Of a DNA stretch of 64,000 nucleotides, positions 9,491 to 21,766 are shown in pieces; the first letter of the stretch is position 1; each line of letters begins with the position of its first letter. Both the position numbers and the translations under genes were made by a program. The notes beneath the pieces are model-generated. The model had not been told where the DNA came from. It did not search any database and saw nothing but the letters and a program-made list of their open reading frames with translations. The stretch comes from Sulfurimicrobium sp964552675 (GTDB lineage Bacteria; Pseudomonadota; Gammaproteobacteria; Burkholderiales; Sulfuricellaceae): positions 117,271 through 181,270 of the forward strand of contig CAZKHJ010000002.1 of the NCBI GenBank assembly GCA_964552675.1, read 5' to 3'.

Positions 9491-10105
9491 ATGACCGACC
9501 GCAAAGCCCATTGGGAACATGTCTATTCCACCCGCAAGCCGCATGAGGTCGGCTGGTATCAGGCTTACCCGGAAATTCCGCTGCGTCTGATCGCTTCGAC
9601 CGGCATCGCAAAACATGAAGCCATCATCGACGTGGGCGGCGGCGCCTCGAATCTGGTCGACGCCTTGCTGGAAAACGGCTACCAGGATGTGACGGTACTT
9701 GATCTTTCCGCTGCCGCGCTGGAAGCCACCAAGGCCCGCCTAGGCACGGCGTCAAGCCAGGTGAAATGGCTGGTTGCGGATATCACCAGTTTCATCCCGG
9801 CACAATCGTACAAGGTATGGCACGACCGCGCCGTGTTCCACTTTCTCACTGACGCCACAGACCGCCAGCGCTATCTGGCGGCAGCCCGCGCCGCCCTGCC
9901 TTCCGGAGCACACCTGATCATGGCCACCTTCGCGCTTGATGGTCCACCCCAGTGCAGCGGGCTGGATGTGGCACGCTACAGTCCGGAGAGTCTGCAACAG
10001 GAAGTCGGTGAAGGCTTTACTCTTGCAGAATCTTTCGGCGGCCTCCATATCACGCCTTCACAGGGCAAGCAGTCCTATACCTTTTGCCGCTTTATCAGGA
10101 AATAA
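9491..10105 (+). CDS. Class I SAM-dependent methyltransferase
   Basis: A 204-residue protein with a Rossmann methyltransferase fold. Motif I is IIDVGGGASNLVDALL, the acidic end of strand 2 is VTVLDLS, and motif IV/post-I is KVWHDRAVFHFLTD. The N-terminus (HWEHVYSTRKPHEVGWYQ) matches a broad proteobacterial family sometimes described as thiopurine- or tellurite-type methyltransferases. The substrate cannot be read from the sequence. ATG 9491 is preferred over GTG 9482 because AGGTG sits six bases before it. The gene lies 41 bases after thiO and just before a small hypothetical gene on the same strand. Confidence 0.8.
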   Translation: MTDRKAHWEHVYSTRKPHEVGWYQAYPEIPLRLIASTGIAKHEAIIDVGGGASNLVDALLENGYQDVTVLDLSAAALEATKARLGTASSQVKWLVADITSFIPAQSYKVWHDRAVFHFLTDATDRQRYLAAARAALPSGAHLIMATFALDGPPQCSGLDVARYSPESLQQEVGEGFTLAESFGGLHITPSQGKQSYTFCRFIRK

Positions 10106-10112
10106 TGGCCGC

Positions 10113-10363
10113 ATGAAGAAACCTCCAATCAAACTGGGAGCCACTTACAGCAACGGATATTTTCACGGACACTGGGAAGTGCGCCAGGTACTGGCCCAGG
10201 GCGTACCCTGCGATCATGAGAACACGCCGGAATGCGTGAAATACAAGGTATTGGTAGGGCCGCAGCGGCGCCGCAATTTTATCTGCAGCGCGGAAGAATT
10301 CTCGCGCTGGGCGCGCTATGAGGTCGCCCGCGACGAGAATTCCTGGCGGATCAGCAGCGAGAA

Positions 10364-10367
<4 letters not shown>
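10113..10367 (+). CDS. Conserved-looking small protein, function unknown
   Basis: An 84-residue, basic, soluble protein starting MKKPPIKLGATYSNG, with several aromatic residues and two Cys in the middle (VPCDHENTPEC). It starts 7 bases after the methyltransferase stop, with AGGA about 12 bases upstream. Its end overlaps the valS stop tail to tail by 4 bases. Codon use resembles the neighbours, and the frame's third-position GC bias supports real coding. I do not recognise a domain. The N-terminal portion has the look of a small beta-barrel, but that is only an impression. Confidence 0.65.
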
Positions 10368-13099
<2,732 letters not shown>

Positions 13100-13127
13100 G
13101 GATTGTGTTCAGCGGGAAAAGGGCGGA

Positions 13128-13310
13128 ATTATCCCAGATTGTTCATTAGGACGCGAGATGATGGCGTGGTGATTTGCGGGGCAGTTTTCGCGCTTGAGAG
13201 GAGTCCATGGTTGTTCCATGGACGACGAACAAGCGGGGAAAGTGACCGCAAAGCGCCTGCCAGCGCTCGCGTAGGCCCAAAGGGCCGACTAATGGATAAC
13301 CTGGGATTGT
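13128..13310. repeat. 183-base element with imperfect terminal inverted repeats
   Basis: The ends at 13128-13150 and 13288-13310 are inverted copies of each other, matching at 17 of 23 positions (shared core CTGGGAT near the outer ends and CTAATG near the inner ends). Inside are a perfect hairpin GTCCATGG-TTGTT-CCATGGAC at 13203-13223 and a second GGCCC-AAA-GGGCC at 13274-13286. There is no convincing coding frame. The structure resembles a small non-autonomous mobile repeat or a structured intergenic repeat. It fills nearly all of the gap upstream of valS, so any valS promoter would lie in or beyond it. Confidence 0.55.
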
Positions 13311-13313
13311 AGC

Positions 13314-13769
13314 TTATTCTGTCTGGCTATTAGCGCTGCGCTCAACAGCCTTCAGCAACTCGGGCAAGCGCCTGTCGAGTTCCCGCGCCACCGCGTCGCG
13401 CACCAGATTTTCGAGTTGCATGGAAAACTCCTCCAGCACGACAGGAAGGGCCTGATCCACGGCTTCGACAATATGAAAAGGCAGTCGCTGCTCAAGAGCG
13501 GTCCTGATCTGGCGGTCAAGTTGCGCCACGGCTTTATCATTGAGAGCGAGGGAAGGCGCTTCCGAAATTGCAGCTTCCTGCGCTTCCGGCACCGCATCGC
13601 TCTCGATCACTTCGGTCAGCAGCGGGATCACCTCAACCGGTTCTTCCACCACCTCGGTCAGCAGCGGAAAATCCGTGACTACCGGAGCCTGCGTCAAAGC
13701 ATCGTGATGCTTCTTGAGCAAAGCATCCATTTTGGCGAGCACATCGTCGTGCGAAACATTCTGGCTCAT
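13314..13769 (-). CDS. Hypothetical protein coupled to holC
   Basis: A 151-residue acidic protein. Residues 1-35 look helical, residues 40-75 hold a Pro/Glu/Val-rich linker with two similar PLLTEV segments, and the C-terminal half is amphipathic helix (AVAQLDRQIRTALEQRLPFH through ELDRRLPELLKAVE). It has no signal peptide or membrane segment. Its ATG overlaps the holC stop (ATGA at 13766-13769), so it is translationally coupled to a DNA polymerase III accessory subunit. Betaproteobacteria often carry a similar short gene between holC and valS. No function is claimed. Confidence 0.75.
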   Translation of the reverse strand: MSQNVSHDDVLAKMDALLKKHHDALTQAPVVTDFPLLTEVVEEPVEVIPLLTEVIESDAVPEAQEAAISEAPSLALNDKAVAQLDRQIRTALEQRLPFHIVEAVDQALPVVLEEFSMQLENLVRDAVARELDRRLPELLKAVERSANSQTE

Positions 13770-14203
13770 GCGCTGCGTCTGCCGACCTGGCGCATGTCAT
13801 GGGAACGAATTTCATAGCCCCGGTCACGATAGAAACGGAAACGCTCCCGCGCCGCCAGCCGGTCCGCATCGTCCATGGTCACAATTTCGATCAGACGCTG
13901 AAAGCGGCTGAAAAAAGCCGGGCGCATATCCCCCATATTCAGCAGAATTTCATCATGCACCAGTTCACCCGGATCATGATCCACGATCACCGGCGTCACC
14001 TCCACCAGCGGGCTGCGCGCACGGCAATGCGGCAGAAAACCAGTGGCGGATATGCTCCATAGCAACTGGTCCAGTTTCACCGCAGAGCGCTCGTCCGGCG
14101 TCAGAATCAGGACGCGCAAGCCCTGCTCCAGCGCCTTGGCACTCAGCTTGCAGGCAAGCTGCTGCTTGTCCTGGACATGGGTATAAAAATCGATCTGGGT
14201 CAT
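13766..14203 (-). CDS. holC: DNA polymerase III chi subunit
   Basis: A 145-residue HolC. Chi binds single-stranded DNA-binding protein and, with psi, ties the clamp loader to SSB on the lagging strand. The family opening MTQIDFYTHVQDK is clear, followed by ACKLSAKALEQGLRVLIL and the LDQLLWSISATGFLPHC stretch with its conserved Trp. ATG 14203 is chosen over a TTG five codons upstream because it begins exactly where HolC proteins usually begin. It lies 21 bases after pepA and overlaps the next gene; the pepA-holC-valS neighbourhood is common in proteobacteria. Confidence 0.93.
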   Translation of the reverse strand: MTQIDFYTHVQDKQQLACKLSAKALEQGLRVLILTPDERSAVKLDQLLWSISATGFLPHCRARSPLVEVTPVIVDHDPGELVHDEILLNMGDMRPAFFSRFQRLIEIVTMDDADRLAARERFRFYRDRGYEIRSHDMRQVGRRSA

Positions 14204-14224
14204 CAAACCAGCTGTCAATATTAT

Positions 14225-15715
<1,491 letters not shown>

Positions 15716-15806
15716 GTGCTGCTCCTTTTGTCCCATGTCGACCGAAACTTTATCCGGATTGAATTATCCTCAGTCCCGGACAAAAAAGTCAAAGAAAACC
15801 CAAAAT

Positions 15807-16898
15807 ATGATTTTTCGCCGCGCTTTGTTGCATGAGTTGTTCAGTAGCGCAACAGCCGTATTTACCGTTCTTCTGGCCATCAGCATCACCACCCTGGTAA
15901 TCCGCCTGCTCGGCCAGGCTGCCAGCGGCTCTCTGGCAAGCGAAGCGGTCGTCGCCTTTCTCGGCTTCAGCGCGCTCAACTATCTGCCAGTGCTGCTCTC
16001 GCTCACCCTGTTCATCGCCGTCCTGCTGACGCTGACCCGCAGTTACCGCGACAGCGAAATGGTGGTCTGGTTCTGCTCCGGCCTGAGTCTGGCCGCTTTC
16101 ATTCGCCCGGTAATGGCTTTTGCCGCACCGGCAGCGCTGGTAGTGGCGATACTGAGCCTTTTTCTTTCCCCCTGGGCGTTGCAGAAACAAAACCAGTACC
16201 GCGCCCAGATTGACAGCCGTGATGACGTGGCTGCCATCGCCCCGGGCGTTTTCAAGGAATCCAGACATGCCGACCGGGTATTTTTTGTGGAAAGCTTTGC
16301 CGGTGAACAAAATACCGTCAGCAACATTTTCATGCAATCCAGCGAAAACCAGAAACAGGGCGTCATGTTCTCCCAGCACGGCTATCAGAGCGTGGCCAGA
16401 AATGGCGACCGCTATCTGGTGCTGCTCAATGGGCGACGCTATGAAGGCCAGCCCGGCTCGCCAGAATATAAAATTGTCGAATTCGAGCGCTACGCAGTGA
16501 GAATCGAGCCATATGAGGCAAAACAGGCTGCGCCAACTTCAAAATCCCTGACCCTGCTCGAACTCATGCACGACCAGACGCCCGCCAACATGGCCGAACT
16601 GCAATGGCGCCTTTCCCTCCCCCTGAGTGCCCTGCTGCTAGCCCTGCTGGCTATTCCACTGAGCTTCGTCAACCCGCGCGCCGGGCGTTCCATGAACCTG
16701 ATCCTGGCCCTGGTAATCTACCTGACCTACAGCAACTGCATCAGCATCGCCCAGGCCTGGGTAGCGCAGGGCAAACTGCATCCAGCCCTGGGGGTGTGGC
16801 CTGTGCACGGCATTCTGGCGATCCTGATCGGTGCCCTGTTCTATCGCCGACTGTTTCCGTCATCCTCGCCTTTCAGGCTGTTGCGGCGGTCATCATGA
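15807..16898 (+). CDS. lptF: LPS export permease LptF
   Basis: Inner-membrane half of the LptB2FG ABC extractor, which pulls lipopolysaccharide out of the inner membrane towards the LptC/A bridge. The 363 residues hold about six membrane helices, three N-terminal (from about residue 15) and three C-terminal (from about 265), around a periplasmic beta-jellyroll. The longer upstream frame is discarded because ATG 15807 begins the usual MIFRRALLHEL. The stop overlaps the lptG start (ATGA at 16895-16898), so the two partners are coupled. The pepA/lptF divergence is conserved in many proteobacteria. Confidence 0.95.
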   Translation: MIFRRALLHELFSSATAVFTVLLAISITTLVIRLLGQAASGSLASEAVVAFLGFSALNYLPVLLSLTLFIAVLLTLTRSYRDSEMVVWFCSGLSLAAFIRPVMAFAAPAALVVAILSLFLSPWALQKQNQYRAQIDSRDDVAAIAPGVFKESRHADRVFFVESFAGEQNTVSNIFMQSSENQKQGVMFSQHGYQSVARNGDRYLVLLNGRRYEGQPGSPEYKIVEFERYAVRIEPYEAKQAAPTSKSLTLLELMHDQTPANMAELQWRLSLPLSALLLALLAIPLSFVNPRAGRSMNLILALVIYLTYSNCISIAQAWVAQGKLHPALGVWPVHGILAILIGALFYRRLFPSSSPFRLLRRSS

Positions 16899-17968
16899 AT
16901 ATCCTGCACCGCTACCTCGCGCGTGAAATCTACGTCAGCACGGCTTTCGTATTTACCGCCCTGCTCTCCCTGTTCGCCTTCTTCGATCTGATCCATGAAC
17001 TGGGCGATCTGGGCAAAGGCAATTACCGCCTGCCGCAAATTCTGGGCTTCGTCGCCCTCAATCTGCCAGGCCATATTTACGAACTGTTCCCGATCGCAGC
17101 CCTGATCGGCACGCTGTTCGCCCTGGCACAACTTTCGGCCCACTCGGAATTTACTGTAATGCGCGTCTCGGGCCTTTCCACGCAGCGTTTCGCACTGTCC
17201 CTGCTGCAAACCGGGATGGTTTTTGTGCTGCTGACCCTGGCCTTTGGCGAGCTGGTCACTCCAGTGGCTGAGCGCATGGCACAGCAGCTCCGGCTCAAGG
17301 CCACCAGCTCGGTAGTAGCGCAGGAGTTCCGCTCCGGCCTGTGGATCAAGGACGACCGGAGCTTTGTCAACGTCCACGAAATTCTGCCGGACACTACCTT
17401 ACTGGGCGTGAAAATCTTCGAATTTGACGGCGACTACCATTTAAAGACCGTCAGTTATGCCGATCGCGGCCACCATGAGGATGAAGGACGCTGGTTGCTG
17501 GAAAATGTGACGCAAACCCGCTTTGCCGGCGACCATACCTCGGTCGAGCAACTGCCGCAACTGACCTGGAAATCAGTGCTGAGCCCGGACATTCTCTCCG
17601 TACTGCTGGTAGTTCCGGAACAGATGTCGGCCTGGAGCCTGTATCAATATGTACAGCATCTGCGGGAAAACCGGCAGAAAACCACCCGCTACGAAATCGC
17701 GCTGTGGTCAAAACTGGCTTATCCATTCGCCACGCTGGTCATGATGATTTTTGCGCTGCCGTTCGCCTATCACCAGACACGCAGCGGCGGCATCGGCGGC
17801 AAGATATTCGTGGGCATCATGGTGGGGCTGTCGTTCCACCTGCTGAACCGGATTTTTGCCCATCTTGGCCTGCTCAACGACTGGCCGCCACTCTTCAGTG
17901 CAGCTTTCCCTGCTGTTGCCTTCCTGAGTACGGCGCTGGCCATGATCTGGTGGGCGGAACGCAGATAG
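16895..17968 (+). CDS. lptG: LPS export permease LptG
   Basis: Partner of LptF in the LptB2FG lipopolysaccharide transporter. The 357 residues begin MNILHRYLAREIYVSTAFVF, the standard LptG opening with its conserved Arg/Glu facing LPS. About six membrane helices surround a periplasmic domain at roughly residues 100-265. The C-terminal helices contain FALPFAYHQTRSGGIGGKIF and HLGLLNDWPP, both typical of the family. Start is fixed by the 4-base overlap with lptF. LptB, the ATPase, is not in this window. Confidence 0.95.
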   Translation: MNILHRYLAREIYVSTAFVFTALLSLFAFFDLIHELGDLGKGNYRLPQILGFVALNLPGHIYELFPIAALIGTLFALAQLSAHSEFTVMRVSGLSTQRFALSLLQTGMVFVLLTLAFGELVTPVAERMAQQLRLKATSSVVAQEFRSGLWIKDDRSFVNVHEILPDTTLLGVKIFEFDGDYHLKTVSYADRGHHEDEGRWLLENVTQTRFAGDHTSVEQLPQLTWKSVLSPDILSVLLVVPEQMSAWSLYQYVQHLRENRQKTTRYEIALWSKLAYPFATLVMMIFALPFAYHQTRSGGIGGKIFVGIMVGLSFHLLNRIFAHLGLLNDWPPLFSAAFPAVAFLSTALAMIWWAERR

Positions 17969-18031
17969 TTTCTCTGTTCAAAAGCACCAGGCATAGCGAC
18001 GGCACCGCCCATCTACCTGGAATTCAGAATA

Positions 18032-18454
18032 TCATGGTCTGGAATCAATGATTCTGGTTCCAGCCAGGCGATCATGCAGAAACTGCCGTTCGCGATCGAA
18101 CACAGCCCAGACAACACCCATGCCCAACGCCACGCTGGGAATGGCAAGCACAAATCGCAGCAAGGCCCGGCGCCAGGTCACGGCATGGCCATCAGCGCCG
18201 ACCAGGCGCAAATGCCAGGTTTTCATCGCCAGCGTTTGCCCGCCATGCGCCCAGAACCAGATGAAATAAGCTGCCACGACAAGAAGCAGATAGACCTGGA
18301 AGACCAGCCTTACCACGGCGGAAGTATTGCCACGAGTGAGACTAACGAAAAGGAAACCCGCCAGAAAAATCACAGCCAGCAGCAGGACGCTCTCATAAAA
18401 CATGCTGGCAAGGCGGCGCAGGATGGCAGGATGAGCCGTCAGAGGCAACACCAT
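18032..18454 (-). CDS. RDD-family membrane protein
   Basis: A 140-residue protein with about three membrane helices (around residues 15-36, 48-68 and 105-125). The RDD layout is visible: RRLASMFYES at the start, GGQTLAMKTWHLRLVG in the middle and FDRERQFLHDRLAGTRII at the end with the characteristic Arg-Asp-Asp region. RDD proteins are poorly understood; some affect ion homeostasis or membrane-protein assembly. ATG 18454 is preferred to TTG 18463. It is the last gene of the sigma factor-DUF3619-DUF3106-RDD cassette, 8-17 bases after the DUF3106 gene depending on start. Confidence 0.85.
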   Translation of the reverse strand: MVLPLTAHPAILRRLASMFYESVLLLAVIFLAGFLFVSLTRGNTSAVVRLVFQVYLLLVVAAYFIWFWAHGGQTLAMKTWHLRLVGADGHAVTWRRALLRFVLAIPSVALGMGVVWAVFDRERQFLHDRLAGTRIIDSRP

Positions 18455-18471
18455 GGCGGGCAATCGAAAAT

Positions 18472-18972
18472 CTATCGGGCGACTGGCGCGGGCGCGGGAA
18501 CGACCGGCGCGGATGGCAAGACCGGGGCCGCTCCTGCTTCAGGCGCAGGAGGTGGTGCCGCTGGCGCCGCAACAGACGGAGCCGTGGCGGCGGGCAGTTG
18601 TGCTTTCTGCTGCCACTTCTGCTTCACTTCCTGACGTTTTTCCGGCGGCAGCTGCTTGAGTTTCTGGTATTTCTGGCGTGCCTGCTCGCGCTGCTCGGGC
18701 GTCAGCGTGGACCATTCCTTGAGGCGCCGCTGCACTCTCTGCTGCTCGTCCGGGGTCATTCTGGGATAGCGCTTGGTCACGCCCAGCAGATTGAAACGCT
18801 GGCGTGCCGGCATTTCATTCCAGCTCTGTGCGACGGGCGCCAGAACGCGTTTCTGCTCTGCCGTCAACTCCAGCCAGGACGGGGGCTTGGGAGCGGCCGG
18901 CTCAATGGCGAAACTTGCCGCTGGCACCAGCCACAGACAGAAAGCTAGCGCTGCGAGGATTGTTCTAGCCAT
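18472..18972 (-). CDS. DUF3106 periplasmic protein with LTxEQ-like repeats
   Basis: A 166-residue exported protein with a signal peptide of about 22 residues (cleavage near SFA). The mature part is a charged helical domain in which similar units recur: LTAEQKRVLAPV, MTPDEQQRVQRRL, LTPEQREQARQKY and LPPEKRQEVKQKW. It ends in a Pro/Ala-rich tail from about residue 125. The repeated LTxEQ pattern recalls the periplasmic stress chaperones Spy and CpxP, though homology is not shown. It overlaps the DUF3619 gene by 28 bases. The role suggested here, a periplasmic effector of the adjacent sigma factor, is inference. Confidence 0.85.
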   Translation of the reverse strand: MARTILAALAFCLWLVPAASFAIEPAAPKPPSWLELTAEQKRVLAPVAQSWNEMPARQRFNLLGVTKRYPRMTPDEQQRVQRRLKEWSTLTPEQREQARQKYQKLKQLPPEKRQEVKQKWQQKAQLPAATAPSVAAPAAPPPAPEAGAAPVLPSAPVVPAPAPVAR

Positions 18973-19334
18973 GTGTCGAAATCAGAATCCAGGTAAGCAT
19001 GAACGGGCAAATCCTCTTCTGCCAGCAAGGTCGCATCAATCTCATCGTGCGCGTCACCATTCATGGTCTGCCAGTTCACGGCAACGAACAGCGCCGCCAG
19101 CAACACCGCCAGTGACAGCCAGAAACGCAGGGACAAGTGGTGCCCATGGTGACCATGATGGCCGCCCGCATCCCCGCCAGCCCACGCCAGACTGAAAGCG
19201 TGGCGCGGCCTGGCCTGCAGGCCCAGCGCCTGCTGGCGTGCAGCCTGCAGGCGCAGAAGTATGGCGCGATCCAGCTGATTCGCGCCGTAATTCAGGTGTT
19301 GTGAAATCTTTTTCGCTATGTCCCGCTCATTCAT
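18945..19334 (-). CDS. DUF3619 single-pass membrane protein, possible anti-sigma factor
   Basis: A 129-residue protein. It has a cytoplasmic helical N-terminus of about 70 residues (MNERDIAKKISQHLNYGANQ), a histidine-rich strip HHGHHGHH, one membrane helix near residues 74-92 and an acidic periplasmic tail. ATG 19334 is fixed by a 4-base overlap with the sigma-factor stop. A small cytoplasmic domain, one helix and tight coupling to an ECF-type sigma gene is the usual layout of membrane anti-sigma factors. No known anti-sigma (ZAS) motif is present. DUF3619 is uncharacterised, so the role is a hypothesis. Confidence 0.83.
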   Translation of the reverse strand: MNERDIAKKISQHLNYGANQLDRAILLRLQAARQQALGLQARPRHAFSLAWAGGDAGGHHGHHGHHLSLRFWLSLAVLLAALFVAVNWQTMNGDAHDEIDATLLAEEDLPVHAYLDSDFDTWLEQSSQR

Positions 19335-19951
19335 AGCCGAACTCCTTTTTTCTTCAGTATGGCAGCCAGGGAATGTGTTGCCCTGGAGCAATGAGTCTTT
19401 ACACTGCCTTCCGAACACCCCATCGCCGCCGCCGTATCGGCGACATCCATATCTTCCCAGTAACGCAGCAGGAACGCTTCCCGTTGACGTGCGGGCAAAT
19501 CTTTCAATGCATCTTCAATAATGGCAAGGATTTGCGCCCGTTCCAGCTGATTTGAAGGGTTCTCGAAGTAGTTTGAGTCGCTTTCGACCTCCAGAGTTTC
19601 CAGAGGATCCTGATCATCGTCATCCTGATTCCTGTAAAATGACGACAGCAACGTGGTCCAGAGCGCCCGAACCTTGTGGCGGCGGAAATAATCGCGAATA
19701 CTGTTCTGCAAAATACGCTGGAACAGCAGCGGCAGTTCATCTGCCGGCCGGTCGCCGTATTTCTCAGCCAGTTTCATCATCGCGTCCTGCACGATGTCCA
19801 GCGCCGCGTGCTCGTCGCGAACAGCAAAGGCCGCCTGCTTGAAGGCACGGCGCTCAACCTGGATGAGGAAATCGGAAAGTTCCCGCTCGGTAGCCAGTTT
19901 GCTTGCCCCATATTTTATTGCCGAACTAGCATCATAGCAAAAAACCTTCAT
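19331..19951 (-). CDS. RNA polymerase sigma factor, ECF-like
   Basis: A 206-residue sigma-70 family protein with regions 2 and 4 only. Region 2 includes DIVQDAMMKLAEKYG and the DNA-melting stretch DYFRRHKVRALWTTL. A long acidic linker (RNQDDDDQDPLETLEVESD) joins it to region 4, whose helix-turn-helix is LPARQREAFLLRYWEDMDVA then MGCSEGSVKTHCSRA. Start at ATG 19951 is the first with a plausible ribosome site; a shorter protein beginning near ATERELSDFL is also possible. It heads a cassette with DUF3619, DUF3106 and RDD genes and diverges from ilvB. This neighbourhood recurs in betaproteobacteria. Its targets are unknown. Confidence 0.9.
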   Translation of the reverse strand: MKVFCYDASSAIKYGASKLATERELSDFLIQVERRAFKQAAFAVRDEHAALDIVQDAMMKLAEKYGDRPADELPLLFQRILQNSIRDYFRRHKVRALWTTLLSSFYRNQDDDDQDPLETLEVESDSNYFENPSNQLERAQILAIIEDALKDLPARQREAFLLRYWEDMDVADTAAAMGCSEGSVKTHCSRATHSLAAILKKKGVRL

Positions 19952-19979
19952 TTCCAAACCCCGATTGATCCACCTCCCC

Positions 19980-20008
19980 TTGACCAAATCCACCACAACC
20001 GTTACTGT
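19980..20008 (+). promoter_or_regulatory. Candidate sigma-70 promoter of ilvB
   Basis: TTGACC at 19980-19985 is followed after 17 bases by TACTGT at 20003-20008, about 40 bases before the ilvB start. The -35 box is good and the -10 box weak. No attenuator leader peptide is visible in the remaining 35 bases, so control by Ile/Leu/Val attenuation is not supported here. Confidence 0.35.
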
Positions 20009-20047
20009 TCTAGGTCTTTTTGTTAGTTTGTCTGGCAAGGGTTTTTC

Positions 20048-21751
20048 ATGGAATTAACGGGCGCGGAAATCACCGTGCGTTGCCTGGCCGAGGAAGGCGT
20101 CGAATACGTATTCGGCTACCCCGGCGGTGCGGTGCTCAACATCTACGACGAAATATACAAACAGGACAAATTCAAGCATGTCCTGGTGCGCCACGAACAG
20201 GCAGCAGTGCATGCCGCCGACGGTTATGCCCGTGCTACCGGCCGCACCGGCGTAGCGCTGGTCACTTCCGGACCGGGCGCCACCAACGCAGTCACCGGCA
20301 TTGCCACGGCTTATATGGATTCGATCCCGATGGTGGTGATCAGCGGCCAGGTGCCGACGCCCGCCATCGGCATGGATGCCTTCCAGGAAGTGGACACCGT
20401 GGGCATCACCCGCCCCTGCGTGAAACACAATTTCCTGGTCAAGGACATCCGGGATCTCGCCGTTACCATCAAGAAGGCGTTCTATATCGCCTCGACCGGC
20501 AGGCCGGGACCGGTGCTGGTGGACATCCCCAAGGACGTAACCCAGTTCAAGACCGAGTTCACCTACCCCAAGAACGTCAGCATGCGCTCCTACAACCCGG
20601 TAACCAAGGGACATAGCGGGCAGATCAAGCGTGCCGTGCAGATGCTGCTGGAAGCCAAGCGTCCGATGATTTATGCCGGCGGCGGCGTGATCCAGTCCGA
20701 TGCAGCCAAGCAACTGACCGAACTGGTACGCCTGCTGGGCTTCCCCTGCACCAACACCCTGATGGGCCTGGGCGGCTTTCCCGCTTCCGACCCGCTGTCG
20801 GTCGGTATGCTCGGCATGCACGGCACCTACGAAGCCAATATGGCGGTACAGCACAGTGACGTGCTGGTGGCCATCGGCGCACGCTTCGACGACCGGGTGA
20901 TCGGCAATCCCGAGCATTTCTACCAGGAAGAACGTCGGATCATTCATATCGACATCGACCCTTCTTCCATTTCCAAGCGCGTCAGGGTCGATGTACCCAT
21001 CGTCGGCAACGTGCCCGAAGTGCTGACGGAAATGATCAAGCTGATCAAGGCCAGCAAGGAAAAACCCGACCAGACCGAGCTCAAGACCTGGCTGACGCAG
21101 ATCGAGTTGTGGCGCTCGCGCAACTGCCTCAAATACGAGCGCAGCAACGAAATCATCAAGCCCCAGTTCGTGCTGGAAAAGCTGCATGAAATCACCGGTG
21201 GCAATGCCTACATCACTTCCGATGTCGGCCAGCACCAGATGTGGGCGGCACAGTTCTACAAATTCGACCAGCCACGGCGCTGGGTCAATTCCGGCGGCCT
21301 GGGAACCATGGGCTTTGGCCTGCCGGCGGCCATGGGCGTGCAACTCGCGCACCCGGAGGCAATGGTGGCCTGCGTCACCGGCGAGGGCAGCATCCAGATG
21401 AACATCCAGGAACTGGCCACCTGCAAGCAATTCAACATTCCGCTCAAGATCATCCTGCTCAACAACCGCTACCTCGGCATGGTGCGGCAGTGGCAGGAAT
21501 TTTTCTACGGCGAGCGTTATGCCGAATCCTACATGGACACCCTGCCGGACTTCGTCAGACTGGCCGAGGCCTACGGCCACGCCGGCCGCCGTATCGACAA
21601 CCCTGCCGAAGTGGAAGATGCGCTCAAATGGGCTTTCTCCGATGAAATGAAGGAAAAGCTGGTATTTCTCGACTTCCGTACCGATCAGACCGAAAACGTC
21701 TACCCCATGGTGCCGGGCGGCAAGGGTCTGAGCGAAATGATTCTGATCTAG
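20048..21751 (+). CDS. ilvB: Acetolactate synthase large (catalytic) subunit
   Basis: First common step of valine, leucine and isoleucine synthesis: condenses two pyruvates, or pyruvate with 2-oxobutyrate. The 567 residues are in the usual order: N-terminal pyrimidine-binding domain with the catalytic Glu in VRHEQAAVHAADGYARA (near residue 47), a central FAD-binding domain, and a C-terminal pyrophosphate domain with TGEGSIQMNIQELA and LLNNRYLGMVRQWQ. The regulatory subunit ilvH follows after 15 bases. It could equally be called ilvI, since sequence alone does not separate the isozymes. Confidence 0.97.
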   Translation: MELTGAEITVRCLAEEGVEYVFGYPGGAVLNIYDEIYKQDKFKHVLVRHEQAAVHAADGYARATGRTGVALVTSGPGATNAVTGIATAYMDSIPMVVISGQVPTPAIGMDAFQEVDTVGITRPCVKHNFLVKDIRDLAVTIKKAFYIASTGRPGPVLVDIPKDVTQFKTEFTYPKNVSMRSYNPVTKGHSGQIKRAVQMLLEAKRPMIYAGGGVIQSDAAKQLTELVRLLGFPCTNTLMGLGGFPASDPLSVGMLGMHGTYEANMAVQHSDVLVAIGARFDDRVIGNPEHFYQEERRIIHIDIDPSSISKRVRVDVPIVGNVPEVLTEMIKLIKASKEKPDQTELKTWLTQIELWRSRNCLKYERSNEIIKPQFVLEKLHEITGGNAYITSDVGQHQMWAAQFYKFDQPRRWVNSGGLGTMGFGLPAAMGVQLAHPEAMVACVTGEGSIQMNIQELATCKQFNIPLKIILLNNRYLGMVRQWQEFFYGERYAESYMDTLPDFVRLAEAYGHAGRRIDNPAEVEDALKWAFSDEMKEKLVFLDFRTDQTENVYPMVPGGKGLSEMILI

Positions 21752-21766
21752 AAAAAGCACAACAAA

